From: Synanceia verrucosa
Taxonomy: Eukaryota > Chordata > Actinopteri > Perciformes > Synanceiidae
Assembly: GCA_029721515.1 (NCBI GenBank)
Contig: CM056559.1
Location: 25,415,565 to 25,479,564, forward strand
DNA: 64,000 bases
Direction of reading: 5' to 3'
Shown one piece after another: positions 24,467-35,599 of this stretch. Below the pieces are notes generated by a model. It made no database searches. It had not been told where the DNA came from and saw only the letters and a program-made list of their open reading frames with translations. The position numbers and the translations under genes were made by a program. The first letter of the stretch is position 1, and every line of letters starts with the position of its first letter.

Positions 24467-25509
24467 GTGAATTTATTTTGACATCTCTGCTTCAAGTTGA
24501 GAAACCTGCACCCAGACTTGTCCTGAAGTGTTTAGAGTGACATTTTTGATTTTGATATCATCAAGTGAAACCTTCATATTTCCAAACAGAGACTATCAGC
24601 AGACATCAGCTGAAGGTGTTTGTTCTTTCCTGCAGTCAAACATGAACTCTAACTCCCAGTGGGCTTTCTGCTCAGGAAATCAAAAGGAGAGACTGATTTC
24701 ACACTAAAGAGGGGAGTAGGGAGTGTGTTGAAGTCTTCTGCAGAATCATCCAGAACATCTGTCATGTTCCTCTGACATTATGTGGTGTCATCACTGTCGT
24801 GTGGACATGCTCCTGCAGTATCAGGCTAATAAATCCACACTGAGCAGAGGAACGGGTGTGTGTGGAGGCATGTTTGATGTTTTACAGTCATGTTGCACAC
24901 ACACTGTTTTAGTCTTTGTAGTCTGTCTTGAATTCCTGATCTTGTGGGACTTAACGTGTGTGTTCGTTGTTTTTTGCCTTTAAAAAGGTTCAGTCAGAAC
25001 ATGTTGTGCTGTGGGGTTTAGTTTTATGAATGACCACCAGTTACTGACTTGAAATCGAAAGAATAATAATAAAAAAAACAATAGAATAAAAATAAAGCAT
25101 AGATGAATACACTGAATAAACACTGGCTTACCAACACATAAACTATTCATAAATGTTAAATTAGTCTAAAATTGAAATACAACTGAATGAAGCTGACAGA
25201 GCTGTTCTGTGGGAGCCAAAAGAGAGCTGGACTTCCATCACTAGTGTCTTCTTTGTCTTTATTAAGCAGCACCCATCCACATGGCTTAGAAATGGATGCT
25301 ACCTGGGTTAAAACCAGGACACGGAGGTCTTTACAGACCACATCGACACAGTGGACCACAACGTCAAGCTGACCAGTTAGCATGTTCAGGACAATTTCTG
25401 GCTTTCCACTCAAAGGGATCATCTCTTCTTGACTCACTTCACTCACTGCAGCTCAAGTTATTGGTTATGAGAGCCATGAACCATCAGACTCAGCACGTCC
25501 CCCCAAAAA

Positions 25510-25585
25510 CCAGAAGGAAAGGGAAGACAGACAGTTTGAAGAAGGCGTTAAAGAAGCCGTTTTTGTCAACACTTTAACACCTGAG
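25510..25585 (+). pseudogene. possible retroelement coding scrap
   Basis: One + strand frame, from about 25525, reads D-R-Q-F-E-E-G-V-K-E-A-V-F-V and then stops. It resembles the conserved F-E-R-G-V-K-E-A-I-Y-V segment found in retroelement-associated frames of fish genomes. It is short, without a start, and could be coincidence. Confidence 0.3.
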
Positions 25586-25667
25586 TGCAGCTGACCTGAA
25601 CGGCTCCCATCATGGTGGAGAGACAGTGATCCCTCATGAGTGGCAGCGACTCCTAATGAGACCTGCT

Positions 25668-25701
25668 GTTTTTTTGTTTTTTTTTTTTGTTTTTTTTGTT
25701 T
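25668..25701. repeat. poly-T tract with G interruptions
   Basis: Three T runs separated by single G bases. Confidence 0.9.
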
Positions 25702-27470
25702 CATGTTCTGGAGCATAAATATGTCAAAGAAGAGGATGAGAGGTGAAACTTCCTCAGAAAACTTAAAACAAGTCCAGTTGACTGGTTTTAGTCTTCACTG
25801 TTACAGTAATAAAGTGAAACACAGACAGAGGTGCTGAACCTGCTGCTGAGCTCAGATCAGTGCAGCGCTCATGAGGCTGCATCCTGACTGGACCATCTTT
25901 AGTTGCTCCTATAATGACGTTATCTGACAGACTCATGGCCATTGTGATGATTTTTATCTTTAATGTGAATGGTGCTGGTCTTTCTTCATCACATCCTCTG
26001 AACACAGCATCAAGTTTATTCTGTGCTGCATTTGGTTTCTTCCAGACTGTGAAGCTGTGATTTGAAACATGTTTCCATCAGATCGAGACAGCAGCTCAGC
26101 TGAGGTAAACAGCCTCATGTGATGCTGTCTCTACCCACAGAGGGAGAGGGGGGACAGTGTCTTCGTCTCTGCAGGGTCAGCAGGGCTGGTTCTCTTTGAC
26201 TGGAGGGTTTAACATCCCACAGGTTGTTGAATGTTGAACCAGAGGTATGAAGCAACAGGAGATTAATGAGGGCTGGATAGAGTTAGACAGCAGACAGACA
26301 AAACAGCAGCTGAATGAACAGAGGAGCCTGAAGGCATCAACAAACCTGTGTAGCCACACGGCCTCAGGGAGGATGCTCTGAAAACCAGGGAATGACCTCT
26401 TCTTCATGAACCTGTGGAGTACAACTTCAACTCCAGAATTTCTGCTGCCAATAATAATAGTTACTGTTTTTATCCCCCTCAAAGTTCCGGATGTTTTTGT
26501 TATCAGTGAGCATTTGCATCTAGCTGCTCAGCCTCTATTGACAGTGTTAATGGATTAATTAGCATTTAATCTTAATAATAATAATAATTCATCACATTTC
26601 CAGTCAGGTGTTAATGGTCTTAATTCTCTCTCTCACTGTGTGGAGTCACTGTTAGTGAGGTTTGCACATTATAGTTTGTGCTTAGAGCTTCATATTCACA
26701 GAGCAGCTTCTCCTCATATTATCCACTGAGAGATGACACCCTAACATGACTACAGCACGCTCGCTGTGCCAACTAAAGTATGACTTTTCCTGCTCTTGGT
26801 TAAAACATAAACAGCCATTTAGTGTTTTTATGGATTACTGCTTGTTTCCTGGATTTAGAGGGATTCTTATTAATTAGAAGCAACTAATGAGTTGCATCAC
26901 CATGGAGATTCTTAATGTATCCATAGTGGGGACACAGTGGCCTTATCAGTGATGAAGTGGTTTATCAGGAGTTTTTTTCACCCACTGAGCTCCTGTGATG
27001 ATCTCAGTTTGACCATGTCCTCTCTGCATGTCTCCTGAAACTTTAAGGATCTGATCGATGGACTCTAAGAAGTGAGGAGACTGTTGTCATCATGTGAAAA
27101 GCACCCCTGAATCCAGCAGGGACGAGTAACACTGGGCTCACCTCTCCTTCATGCTCTCATTTGTTCAGAACGATTTTAGCCCAGAATCATTTTCTACGTT
27201 GAGCAGAACATCAGTTTGTCTTGGTTTCATGTCATGTGGTGTTCACATCAGTGTTCATAAGGACTCCTCTGAGAGCACCAGCATCTCTCACTGACTGCTG
27301 ACTGGAGCTGAGACTGATGGGGAATTCAAACAGAGTCACAGCGGGGTGTGTTAAATAGCATTTCATACTGATCAGAAGATTCTCAACTAGTTTCTGTTCT
27401 TTGTGTTTTTTATGGGAAACATTATTTAAAGGGAAGCAAAGGGAAAAAATGGAAGTGAACTTTTTATTTA
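25702..27470 (+). other. lsamp intron, nothing recognised
   Basis: Contains an AAT microsatellite at about 26573-26588 next to taattagcatttaat, a homeodomain-type AT core. No exon or transposon is recognisable. Confidence 0.5.
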
Positions 27471-27473
27471 CAG

Positions 27474-27507
27474 TCTGCTCTCCTCTTTTTCTGTCTTTCA
27501 GGTAAGA
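27474..27507 (+). other. candidate recursive splice site (zero-length exon)
   Basis: A pyrimidine tract (27474-27498) ends in an acceptor CAG at 27499-27501. The acceptor is joined directly to the strong donor GTAAGAG at 27502. Such back-to-back sites let a long intron be removed in steps and are known from very long introns of vertebrate neuronal genes. It lies about 7.3 kb after the lsamp exon on the same strand. If the sequence after the site were kept as an RS-exon joined in phase 1, the frame would stay open for about 33 codons and stop near 27601. I do not see a clear second donor before that stop. Motifs like this can also arise by chance. Confidence 0.45.
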
Positions 27508-30500
27508 GTCGGTCTGTCTGTCTCCACAATGAGCCACACAGAACACGTCTCAGTATCAGAGCCTCTTTGAACGCTGATTTGTCTGTTGAGTCGGATCACT
27601 GAGAGCTGACCTCCATCATTTCTGTCTGAGTGACAGGGAAGCGTCACATGTTGCCCTTTAATCTCTCACTGGTTGTCAGACTGCTTTGAGTCACTGTGTG
27701 CTGGACTGATAGAGTACATGAAGTTTGCTCTTTATGTTTAGAGTTCTGTCACTTCCCTGATCACATACTTAGGTTTAGGAAGTCTCTCTCTCTCTCTCAC
27801 TGTGTTGTCTTCTTGTTGTCTCTTTGGCCATTCACCATCACATCCACCTCCTAATGCAGTTCAATGAGAGAGAGAGTGCTTTATAATTAGATCAGGGCTC
27901 CACTGATTGCTCTCTAATCAGCCAGTGATGGGAGGCTGGTGTACAGTAATGCTACAGAGTCCCTCTTCTCCTCTGGCTGTGGCTCCATGTTTGATGGAAG
28001 AAACCTGGTTGGAGGCAGAACTGCCGTCTCTTTAGTCTCAGATCAGATTGTTGCTGTGTCATGTTTCCTGTATGTCTCCAAAGCAGTGACGATGACAGAG
28101 TCTGGTCTGGTTCACTGCTCTTTAGTTTCACTGGTCGTATGGACAAACATCTAGATCTGGTGTTAGTGGCTGTGAGGAGGGAGCAGCCAGTTCATCAGGT
28201 TATCTACATGCACCTGACTGTGTGTTATTACAATATGAAGCCAGTCTGGGCTTCACTTGTTTCTGCTTCATCTGAAGCAACAGCATCTCCAACTCATGTA
28301 TATTTAATGAAAATATGTGTTTAACACAGTCACATATTCTCCACAGAGCAGTTTTATTTCAGACTCTGCAGATTTACAGCTCTGTAACTTAATAACGAGA
28401 TAGTTTGACTTCATTGATTTTGAAACTCTGTACTTCTCCTGTCAGACATGGCTGGGCTTATTTCTGGTTATTAAGCACATCACTTCTGTCACATTTCTCA
28501 ATAACTTCCATCAGAACGTGTCTTATTTAAAGGCACTCAGCGCTGCTGCAGCCATTTATTCAAACAATAAAAATCTCTCCAGAATAAAAGCTTGTTGAGG
28601 ATGAAATTGATTTTTTGATCTCTTTTATTTTGCTTCCATCAGACAGGGATTGTGTTTTTGACGCTCTCTCCTCGTCTCTCTAGAATCACATCAGTGTTCT
28701 GACATGACTTTTAAAACAATAAGTCAAATAAATTAAAGGTAAATGAAGGTAAAGCAGCCTGCTGTGATACAGTGTTAGATTTTCCACGTCCACTCGTGTA
28801 GTGTTTTGCTCCTTGGGTGTGTGCTCTGTGCTGAACTCTACCTGTAGTGGAGAGTTATTGGTGGCAGCAGAAACTATTTAATGCAGCTTGGATTCATTTT
28901 TAGAGAGATTGTCGGAGAGCACAGCGTCATCAGTCAAACAGCTGTGGAGCCTTTTGTGGCTAGAAATGCTCTCCTCTCCTCTCACACTGTGATTTATGTT
29001 TTATCACACAAGGTGAAAATTAATTCCTAACACATTATTGAACACTTTAGTGAACAATAAATTGGTCGGTCTGGTTTTTGAACAGTTGCAAGGCCAAAAG
29101 AAATGACATTATTTATAGTGAATGCACAATTAATGTGTTTTATTCTCACCCATGAGAAAAAAGATATTAAGTGTCAAACTGGAGATTATAGTGCGTTTAT
29201 TATCTGAACTAAAGCACTACGCTGATGACTGATGGACAGCATGGTACATTCATCTTAGTTTATCTAATGTGTTATGAAAATCATCAGTGTAATATTAGAG
29301 CAAAGTCAATGACGGTCAAAGCAGCTATTTGCTGACATGATGCATCACAGATAACTGCAGTGATGCTGCTGTTTCACAGTGATGGAGTCACTGTGTCACA
29401 TGATGAACAGAGCAGAACTTTTCAGCATCATGTTTGTGCTGTTCACTGTGACTGTGGCTCATCAGCTGCTAGGGCTCATGGGTAATGGCTCGTTCAGGTA
29501 GAGCTCAGGAGACTGATGGACTGTCTTCTCAGACATGTCTTTATACGAGCTGTCATGTGTCCATTTCTGCAGCCACCATGCTGTCAGTCCTCTCACACAC
29601 AAACACACTGTGATCCATGAGTGGATTCAGCTGATAAATAATCAATGAGTGACAGGTGAGTCATAATATTAGCAGTGAGTCCACAGCTTCACACTCACCT
29701 GTTCACTTCTCTACAGCCTCTCTCTGCTCTTTCTTCCAGAGATTTTCCAGTTGTTTGAATCAAATAATTTAGTGTCATAAAACATGTATTTATGGCTCTG
29801 TAGCAGGTTTGCACTGAGTGGGTGGATGAAGGATCTGTGGAGGTTCAGCCCAGCTCCTCCACCTCCAGAAAGCATGAATTAGACTTTCAGTCATCAGCTG
29901 GTGAAAGTGCTTCCAAAGCAAAGACCTACCACTGTTGTTTGACCACGGCTGTTGGATGAAATATTATTTTTCATTCCTGCTAAAGATATTGACTTGTATC
30001 TAATTATTCACACTGAACTACACTCTCTGCCTAGATGGATAAATGGTGGTCATGTGGACTAATTGGATATCACAATAAAGAGTCAGTATTGACTAAATAT
30101 TAAGTTGAGTTGAGACTGAAGGAGGCAACAAAACTGACTGAGACGAAAGCTTCATGTTGTCTTGTAATGATATGAAATTTACTTCTCTTCACTGCTGAGT
30201 TTCTTAGTTTTAGCTACTCAAGATAAAACTGAAAATGTATGTTTGTGATCCATGCAATCTACGCTCTGAGACAGGAGGATTATTGAAATTAAACATTTTT
30301 GGAAACATGGAGGTCCAGTGTATGTGAGAGTGAAATAATGTAATGAAATGATTCTAGAGCACATACAGCAGTTTACTAACCCTTGACTAACAAATGGCCA
30401 AATTTCCCATGAATGGATCTTTTTGTTGGTTTCTGTCAGTTTTATCAGGAAGGTCACTGATCGATACACAAGTACATTTCAGCTCCTTCTTGTTTTTGGA

Positions 30501-33500
30501 AGGTCAACATGTATAGCATTTCTTCCTGTACTTGGTGTGTCTTCACAGCTCCTCCTGGATGACCTTTGTTGACCCTTTGATCGTAGAGAACAGCGGAGAG
30601 AGCTGTGAGAGCTCAAGTTGTTGGTACTTCTCTCTGATTGTTCCTGGTGTGTTTCATGTTTGTCTTTCAGCAGTGTGATCATGTGTGGACGATCTGTGAT
30701 GTGATGAAGAGTAAAAGCCTTAGATGTGACTGCTGTGGTAAAGTGCTCTATCACTGGAGAAATCCTGCTCAAAGACTAAACAGTGAAGGTTGGGAGGAGA
30801 TAAAGCAAACCTGGAGAAACAGCAACAAATCGAAATCAATAACATCCATCAGTCCGCTATCGGTTTTGAGAGAATGAACACATTGATGGACTCGATCAGG
30901 AAGTAGAAACTTGTTGTTGTGAACACTGAGCTGTGGATGGATTAGAGCGTATGCAGTTTATGCAATGTTTGGATCATATGTTTAGAGTTGCAGTCCGAGG
31001 TGCTGAACTCTGACTTAAACACCATTTGTTAAATAACATCAATGTAAAGTGGCGACAGACTATTCTTACCCGGGACAAGAACACTTTAATGGTATAGATA
31101 CTATATTTACATGCTAATAAAACAGTCATCACCACAAACTGACAATAGTTTCATCACTGCTGAGAAACTGTGACACAAATAATCCTGGACTTGGCTAAAT
31201 CAGGGAACATCCTGTAGTAGTGTGAGACTAAATGTATGAAAGCAGAGCTGATGTCTCAGTGAGGCTTCTTCTTCTGCTGAAAACTGTTTCCTCCTGAAAA
31301 TCTTCTGGACTTCTGGATCTGAAAATTCTATCTGGACTTGGGAAGCAGTGATGCTGGTTTTTTGAACGTCTCCCATCTTTTGGTTTCCTCTCAAACTGAC
31401 CTTCTGGAAATGGCTGCTGTCTGCCGGAACTGTCTCTGTCCAGAAAACGATGATGACGCTGACTCTGAAGTTTGGAGTTATTTCCATATTTTTGAGAAAC
31501 AGACATTGCAGTGTATTATCATACATTTATTCATTTTCTAAATTCTATATCCAGCCTTTTTCTTAAGGTGGACAAAAGAAACTGGGCTCAGCCAGTTTCT
31601 TTCTTTCCTAGTCACTCTCTCTTCCTCTCTGCAGTGATCGATAGATGCATCAAGGCTTCATTACTTTCCTCAGTCTTGCTAAAGTTCTGTCTCATTTGTC
31701 ACATCCATTATGCGGCATTCAGATTGTCTTTTAAAAGTAAACCTTTGTTCATGGTAAAAGAAAAATGGGGAGGAGGAGGAGTAGAAAATGAGATAAGGTG
31801 GCAGAGACGAGAAAAGAAGAAAACAGACAAATCCTCTGATTGTTTCCCTGGAGTAAAATGGACCGTGCCTCTTTGTGAACAAGTCATTCATTGATTGATG
31901 GAGCTGATGGTCGTCCTCTTATTGTCAACTAATACGGAGTTGGTTGTTGAGTGGATGTTGCTTTCTAAGACTGTATCTCTTATATATAATCTTTGTCTTT
32001 GATAGTATTGCTGGCTTTACACACTGAATGGTTCATAATGAACAAAGAGGTGATCTTAAAGTAGTTCAGTATGTTTTTTATTACATCCTTAATAAAATCT
32101 GCAGCTCCATTTGTTTCTGTCTCTCTTCTTTTTTCTTCTCTATCATTGAATCTGAGAAACTTCTGAACTAATCGCTGACTTTTAGCTCGTCACATATTCC
32201 TTAGTAATATGTAGCTGCTAAGATGGAAATTAGAAGGTGATGATGATGATGATGCAGGTTGACCAAGGCAGAGGAGGCTCCATTAATATTCATAATAGTG
32301 TGAATGCTGTCCATAACTCTGACCAGTTTTTTGAGAATTTTCAGATTATCCTGCATGTATTTGTATCAGCTGATGAGGTTAATTCATGCAGGGGGCAGCC
32401 TCCTTGGACAAGATATTTTCACTTAGAAAAAAAATGTTCTTGTTAGAATATTATTTTTTTAATGAGATCTGCAGCTGAAAGTGAAGGTTAAAGCATTTTG
32501 TTGAATTGTGAGGTTTATAACAGGAATGCACTGAAGGATGTGATTTATTTATTTATTTTTTTCTCAAACCACCTGCTCTCAAAACACAGTGGATGCCAAA
32601 AATTATCAGGTTTCATCAATTTAAAAACATGTTCAGACATTTTAGCTTAAAATCAAAAACCGCTGGATGAACAGAAAGTAAAGGTGTTGGAAATGCAGAA
32701 AATCAAGTAAATGAAGTGACAAAGAAGAAGAAACAGACAAATATTTGGCCCTCACATTCATTATTATTAGTAAGTCTGATATTTGAATTGTTTTCCCACC
32801 ATCCAAGTATCATCTTCACCAACACAAACATGATAAACCTGCTTTAGAAAGACACATTTTATTTTACAGTCACTTGTTAGAAACGGACAGTTTGCTGATA
32901 AATCCACCTTTCATTCTTTGTGGGTGTTTGTGAAGGAACAGTGTTGATAACAGATATTAGACTTTAAATGAACCCTTCAGATTGTAGCATGTGGTCCTTT
33001 AATTTGGCAATTTAAGTGTTAATTAATAAAACAAATGAAATGTGCTGAGCGATTAGAAGGATCCTCCTCCACTTTATTAGCAGCTCTACTGCTAGACAGA
33101 CACAAACGGCAGTTTCACCCAATTTAACATGAACATTGTTTTCTATTTATGCCTTGTTCTAGTTTATTTTGTTCATTCTGTATTGTACCATCATGATAAT
33201 AGTTGGTATTTACTTGATGTTCAGAATTGATGCTGCTGATCATGATAGAAAGGTGTCAGCTGCAAAGACAGTTGGTTGCTGAGAAGGACCGGTGCTCAGG
33301 GAGGCCAGGCCTGGCAAACAGAGCCGTGCTCTCTGCAGAGTTCCCCGTACCGTGAGTCCACAGGGTTAAAGTTAGGGTTATATGGAGGGGAACCTCTGGA
33401 GCCAGCTTACAGGAGGCTCATCATCCAAACATGGCTGAGAAGTTTCTCTGAACAAATGAAGACAACAGAGGAATCTAGAGCATGAAGCTGCAGTAGAGTC

Positions 33501-34900
33501 ATTCACCCAGAGTGTCTCTTTAATGATCAGTGACACTGTTCTTTGACAGCAAGCAGCTCCTCCCTCACATTGTACCGTTTCAAAAGTCTGTGGAGAAGAA
33601 GAGCTTCACACAGACAGGAAGTAGCTGTGGAAGACAGTCCTCACAGTCTGGACTCTGTCCACTTAATTATTGTCATGTTTGTCTCCAAATATAATAACCT
33701 AAATCAATTAATTGGTGCCAGTCAGTTTAACTTACCAAAGATAATATTAGCTCTGCGTCCATTAATAAAACAATACTTTACAGTATGTGCTCTGACATTG
33801 ACTCCCACATGAGTCCTGTCGTGCTGATTGATCACTAAAGGTATTGTAGACTCCATTCTAGAGGCCATTCACTGAAACAGTTCTACACACTCATGATTAT
33901 TCATGATGACAACACAGACAGCATGAATGATGATGATGGAAAACACTTCTCACATCAGTAAAAATAAAGTGGAGAAGACAGGCAATGAATCAAGTGTTGG
34001 ACCAGCCAGCATTGCTTCAGGTTAATGTTTGTCCTGGAAAAAAAAATTGATTCTGAAGCATCTCAGTCTTGTGATTGTTACAGTAGTTCAGCTTCACAGT
34101 TCAAACTCAGCAGCAACAATGAATGCTCTTCTGTTCAATAACACCTTTCCCCCCCATTACTCCACCTTAAAGCATTATGATGCAGAGACTCCAGCTGTGG
34201 GGCTTACAGTCTCTTTTACCTCCCCAAACTCCTCTACTCACTCTGAGTGCAGCATTTTAAATTTGCCATAAATCAGCAGGGCTCGGTGTATCAGGACTGA
34301 CTGGGAGCTCCAGGACAGAAACACACCGTACTGCCATGCTGTCAGGTAAATCCATGGTCCTCTAGAATCAAATTTAGCCACCTGTGAGGATCGATGTTCT
34401 GACATCGAGTCGGAATGTAAAGTGTTGTCTGATAATTGACACCCTCACTGTTTTAATATTGTTCCTGTGAAGCAGCTGTATCTTCAGGTCTGTAGTATCC
34501 TCATGAAATATGGATGCATTGTATGCCTCCCTGTCCGTATAAATACTCCATTATTAATATCAATATTGCAGAATCTCCCACTTGCTGAGATCATGTCTCA
34601 TCTGTATGCCAGGTCTTTCTGCTCTCAGCCATGCAGGACTAAGCTGCTTCTCTCTGCTAAACCTCATTCAACCTCTGACATTTTGACGTTTTCTCTGCAG
34701 ATCAGATCTCTAATAAAAAGCCACCAATTCTTACTGTTATCACCATTTATCAAATATTTCACATTCATCATTTCAAGGCTTATATGTCCTTTTTTAACTT
34801 GACATTCTGCTTAAATTCCAACCTCTCCAGGATGAAAGCCAATTATTGACCTCAGTGTTAAGTGTCTTCGTGTTTCCATCTAGTTATTATGCACAAGTTC
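27508..34900 (+). other. long intronic stretch, nothing recognised
   Basis: Contains short microsatellites (CT at 27783-27798 and TGA at 32238-32254). The overlapping minus frames at 31200-31526 have no domain. I see no transposon ends in this stretch and no further strong zero-length exon. Confidence 0.5.
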
Positions 34901-34917
34901 TATCAGATCTGAGAGCC

Positions 34918-34946
34918 TGTAGGCAGATGAGACCCAGCTGTTTGTA
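34918..34946 (+). pseudogene. possible reverse-transcriptase catalytic motif scrap
   Basis: A short frame reads A-D-E-T-Q-L-F-V and then stops. It resembles the Y-A-D-D-T-Q-L-Y catalytic motif of non-LTR retrotransposons with one catalytic D changed to E. It stands on the wrong side of the following linker fragment for an intact element, so it would have to be rearranged or a chance match. Confidence 0.25.
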
Positions 34947-35004
34947 TGAAATGTGTTTTAACAATGACCTGACCCTGCCGAGACCAGTTTCAGACCTGTT
35001 TTGA

Positions 35005-35165
35005 TTCATTGATTACATAAACTTCTGAGCATCGTACCCATCAGGAAAGTATGGTGCTTCTCCAACAGAAAACCTTGGGTGACCCCTGAGCTGAAGGAGA
35101 AGAGGAGGATCTTTGGATCTGGAGAAACAGAGGAGCTGAGGAGAGGAGAGGAGTGGAGGAGGCCA
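35005..35165 (+). pseudogene. non-LTR retrotransposon ORF2 fragment (endonuclease-RT linker)
   Basis: The frame starting at 35031 reads I-V-P-I-R-K-V-W-C-F-S-N-R-K-P-W-V-T-P-E-L-K and continues through E-T-E-E-L-R-R. This matches the linker with the N-N-K-P-W-V-T signature between the endonuclease and reverse transcriptase of L2/CR1/Rex-type LINEs. D-Y-I-N-F just upstream (35011-35025) belongs to the same region but is one frame off, so a small indel broke it. It ends at the hAT terminus that follows. Confidence 0.65.
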
Positions 35166-35180
35166 CTTACTGTACCAAGT

Positions 35181-35286
35181 AGGGCTGGGTATCGATTCAG
35201 ATTTTCCAGATTGATTTGATTCGATATTTCAAGGTCACCATTCGATTCGATCCAATTCGATATTGATTCAGTCAGGGATGTTTCAG
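35181..35286. mobile_element. hAT-type transposon terminus
   Basis: It starts agggctgggtatcgattc and continues with repeated gattcgat strings, the usual look of hAT ends in fish (TAGGGCTGGG...). It is directly followed by the remaining coding part of the same element, read on the minus strand. The opposite terminus is not found up to about 36.2 kb. Confidence 0.6.
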
Positions 35287-35597
35287 TTAAAATAAATGTT
35301 CTGTTATTTTCTGTGCATGTTGGGAGTTTGCTGATAACTTAGGTGCCAGTACCTGCTCCAGGCTGGTTTGAGTCGTGCTGAGTATACCGACTGTGTTTCC
35401 GGGTGAAGTCTTGTCAAATGGTTGTGAAGATTCTTCATATTGCTGCTGTATTTTATCTTCCCTTTGCATATTTTGCATACTACTTGTTTTTTGTCCAACT
35501 CGTCATTTTCTTCCAACTTCTTAAATGGGAAATACATCCAAACATCAGCTTTTAAACTCGTCGGCGGTGCCTGGAGAGGTGGACTCGCTTCCGCCAT
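35287..35597 (-). pseudogene. hAT transposase N-terminus with BED zinc finger, broken
   Basis: The 97-codon frame starts at 35597 and carries a BED-type DNA-binding finger: C41-x2-C44 followed by H60 and H65, with aromatic residues W20, Y22 and F23 ahead of it. BED fingers head hAT transposases of the ZBED1 type. Near 35380 the homology moves to another frame, which continues S-L-E-Q-V-L-A-P-K-L-S-A-N-S and A-Q-K-I-T before a stop at 35287. The segment therefore has a frameshift, and the catalytic core (more than 400 residues) is deleted between this point and the terminus at 35181-35286. It is a dead internal-deletion derivative. Confidence 0.75.
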
Positions 35598-35599
35598 GT

